Shown piece by piece: positions 6,444-7,475 of a stretch of 7,475 nt of DNA. How positions within the stretch are numbered: the stretch's first letter is position 1; each line of letters starts with the position of its first letter. Position numbers and translations under genes: made by a program. Source of the stretch: an uncultured Prevotella sp. (GTDB lineage: Bacteria; Bacteroidota; Bacteroidia; Bacteroidales; Bacteroidaceae); NCBI GenBank assembly GCA_946625715.1, contig CAMOTK010000100.1, forward strand, positions 1-7,475. Reading direction: 5' to 3'. Under the pieces are notes generated by a model that made no database searches, was not told the DNA's origin, and saw only the letters and a program-made list of their open reading frames with translations.

Positions 6444-7457
6444 TTAAAATGCTGAGGCCTTCAGACGAAGACCGCAGTGCTCGTCGAGCCCGTGCATGAG
6501 GTTCATGTTCTGCACGGCCTGGCCCACGGCGCCTTTCAGCAGATTGTCGATGCACGACGTAATGAGCAGTTTCTGTCCGTACTTCTCGCAGTGCACCAGT
6601 GCCTTGTTGGTGTTCACCACCTGCTTCAGGTCGAGCGCCTTGTCGCTGTAGTGGGTGAAGGCAGCGTCGGCATAGAACTGCTTGTAGCCTTCGATGATGG
6701 CTTCTACGGGGGCGTCGGTCTTCACCACGGCGGTGCAGAAGATGCCGCGCGCAAACGGGCCGCGGTAGGGGATGAAGTCGATGCTGGCTTCGCCGAGGGG
6801 CTGCAGCTGGTTCAGGCTCTGCCGTATCTCGGCCAGATGCTGGTGGGTGAAGGGCTTGTAGATGCTCATGTTGTCGGCACGCCACGAGAAGTGGGTCGTG
6901 GCGCCGGGCTTCTGACCGGCACCCGTAGAGCCCGTGATGGCGTTCACGCTCACGTCGTCGTTGACGAGTCCCATCTTGGCAGCAGGCAGCAAGGCCAGCT
7001 GGATGGCGGTGGCAAAGCAGCCGGGGTTGGCCACGTGCTGCGCCGTTGTGATAGCCTCGCGGTTCAGCTCGGGCAGGCCGTAGACGAAGTCGTGTTCGCC
7101 TTTGATGCGGAAGTCCTGAGCCAGGTCGATAATCTTCACGTTCGCGGGAACCGTGTGCTCCTTCAGGAAGGCCTCGCTCTTGCCGTGGCCGAAGCAGAAG
7201 AACACCACGTCGACCTTGTCGAAGGGCATCTGGTCGGTAAACCGCAGGTCGGTATCGCCGAGCAGTCCTTCGTGCACGTCGCTCACCAGGTTGCCGGCGT
7301 TCGATTCAGAGTGTGCAAACACAATCTCGGCCTCGGGGTGGTTGAGCAGCAAGCGAATCAGTTCGCCGCCAGTGTATCCGGCGGCACCGAAGACCCCCAC
7401 TGAGAGCCCCCCTCTGTCCCCCCGAAGGGGGGATGATGTGGTATTGTTTGTTTTCAT
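6444..7457 (-). CDS. argC: N-acyl-gamma-glutamyl-phosphate reductase with inserted N-terminal segment
   Basis: ArgC reduces N-acetyl- (or N-succinyl-) glutamyl-phosphate with NADPH to the semialdehyde that ArgD uses. The 337 residues show the nucleotide-binding VGVFGAAGYTGGELIRLLLNHP (20-41), HSESNAGNLVSDVHEGL (49-65), VVFFCFGHGKS (84-94), VYGLPELNR (125-133), ANPGCFATA (143-151) with catalytic C147, TGSTGAGQKPG (175-185), FIPYRGPFARGI (228-239) and DNLLKGAVGQAVQNMNLMHG (304-323). ArgC proteins normally start two to five residues before the GxxG motif; here residues 3-19 (TNNTTSSPLRGDRGGLS) are extra and come from a C/G-run palindrome. The ATG at 7457-7455 is preferred because its ATGA context fits coupling to an upstream frame. 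A GTG at 7400-7398 would yield a normal-length protein and place the repeat in the leader. ArgC ends before the convergent terminator, apart from argD. Confidence 0.95.
   Translation of the reverse strand: MKTNNTTSSPLRGDRGGLSVGVFGAAGYTGGELIRLLLNHPEAEIVFAHSESNAGNLVSDVHEGLLGDTDLRFTDQMPFDKVDVVFFCFGHGKSEAFLKEHTVPANVKIIDLAQDFRIKGEHDFVYGLPELNREAITTAQHVANPGCFATAIQLALLPAAKMGLVNDDVSVNAITGSTGAGQKPGATTHFSWRADNMSIYKPFTHQHLAEIRQSLNQLQPLGEASIDFIPYRGPFARGIFCTAVVKTDAPVEAIIEGYKQFYADAAFTHYSDKALDLKQVVNTNKALVHCEKYGQKLLITSCIDNLLKGAVGQAVQNMNLMHGLDEHCGLRLKASAF
7405..7434 (-). repeat. C/G-run palindromic repeat element inserted in the start of argC
   Basis: On the minus strand there is CCCCCCTTCGGGGGG (7418-7432), a hairpin with the stable C(UUCG)G loop, followed by ACAGA and a second G6 run (7407-7412) flanked by AGAG/CTCT. 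A third run, G5, lies at 7394-7398. The element translates as SSPLRGDRGGL inside ArgC. From memory, similar CCCCCTTCGGGGG elements recur in intergenic regions and odd predicted peptides of Prevotella and other Bacteroidetes; this was not searched. It is probably a dispersed miniature repeat rather than ancestral argC sequence. In mRNA the C-run could pair with any of three G-runs close to the start codon. Confidence 0.7.
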
Positions 7458-7475
7458 TTGATATGTTCTTTGATA
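7454..7475 (-). CDS. Possible last codons of an upstream gene (partial)
   Basis: Reading the minus strand from 7474, six codons (I-K-E-H-I-K) are open and end in TGA at 7456-7454, which overlaps the argC ATG as ATGA. The same 4-bp overlap joins two other gene pairs in this window. In related genomes a gene such as argG commonly precedes argC, but six residues are not enough to name it, and the region could instead be a short untranslated leader. Confidence 0.3.

Noticed and set aside
6477..7403. A 308-codon open frame on the plus strand
   Set aside because: It is the antisense shadow of argC, with no recognisable domain.
7394..7432. Possible G-quadruplex in the argC leader region
   Set aside because: Three long G-runs are present on the coding strand, but a fourth suitable run is missing and the C-run would compete by forming a hairpin.

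Overview
This window looks like a chromosomal amino-acid biosynthesis locus from a GC-rich member of the Bacteroidales, most likely Prevotellaceae. Three things point there: promoter -7 boxes of the Bacteroidetes form TAnnTTTG, A-rich leaders without Shine-Dalgarno sequences, and protein sequences that resemble Prevotella/Bacteroides enzymes from memory. The taxonomic call is inference; no search was run.

Layout. Nearly everything is on the minus strand, so transcription runs from right to left. At the right edge is argC (N-acyl-glutamyl-phosphate reductase), perhaps preceded by the last codons of an upstream gene. Next, in the opposite direction, is a small stand-alone receiver-domain response regulator. 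It converges on argC across a long perfect terminator hairpin. A 130-bp divergent intergenic region with two recognisable Bacteroidetes promoters separates this regulator from argD. From argD the minus strand continues as one tightly packed unit: argD, proC, an XRE-cupin regulator, an AMP-forming acyl-CoA synthetase, proB, proA. The genes overlap by 4 bp (argD/proC and synthetase/proB) or 10 bp (proB/proA), or are spaced by 10-31 bp. proA is cut by the left edge after about 322 residues.

How the genes fit. ProB, ProA and ProC are the complete glutamate-to-proline route. ArgC and ArgD are steps 3 and 4 of glutamate-to-ornithine; argA/J, argB and argF are not in the window. Both routes activate and reduce the gamma-carboxylate of glutamate, one with an N-acyl protecting group and one without. 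In Bacteroides fragilis the protecting group is succinyl, so ArgC and ArgD here may handle N-succinyl intermediates. The synthetase and XRE-cupin pair sits inside the proline genes without an obvious pathway reason.

Most notable points: (1) argC carries about 17 extra in-frame codons at its N-terminus, encoded by a C/G-run palindrome that resembles a dispersed Bacteroidetes repeat; (2) the orphan response regulator splits argC from argD; (3) its stop codon lies in the loop of a bidirectional terminator; (4) an A/T-tract inverted repeat sits almost exactly midway between the two divergent promoters. I see no convincing evidence of a wholly new multi-gene system. There are no RNA genes, CRISPR arrays, insertion sequences or stretches over 300 bp without a gene.
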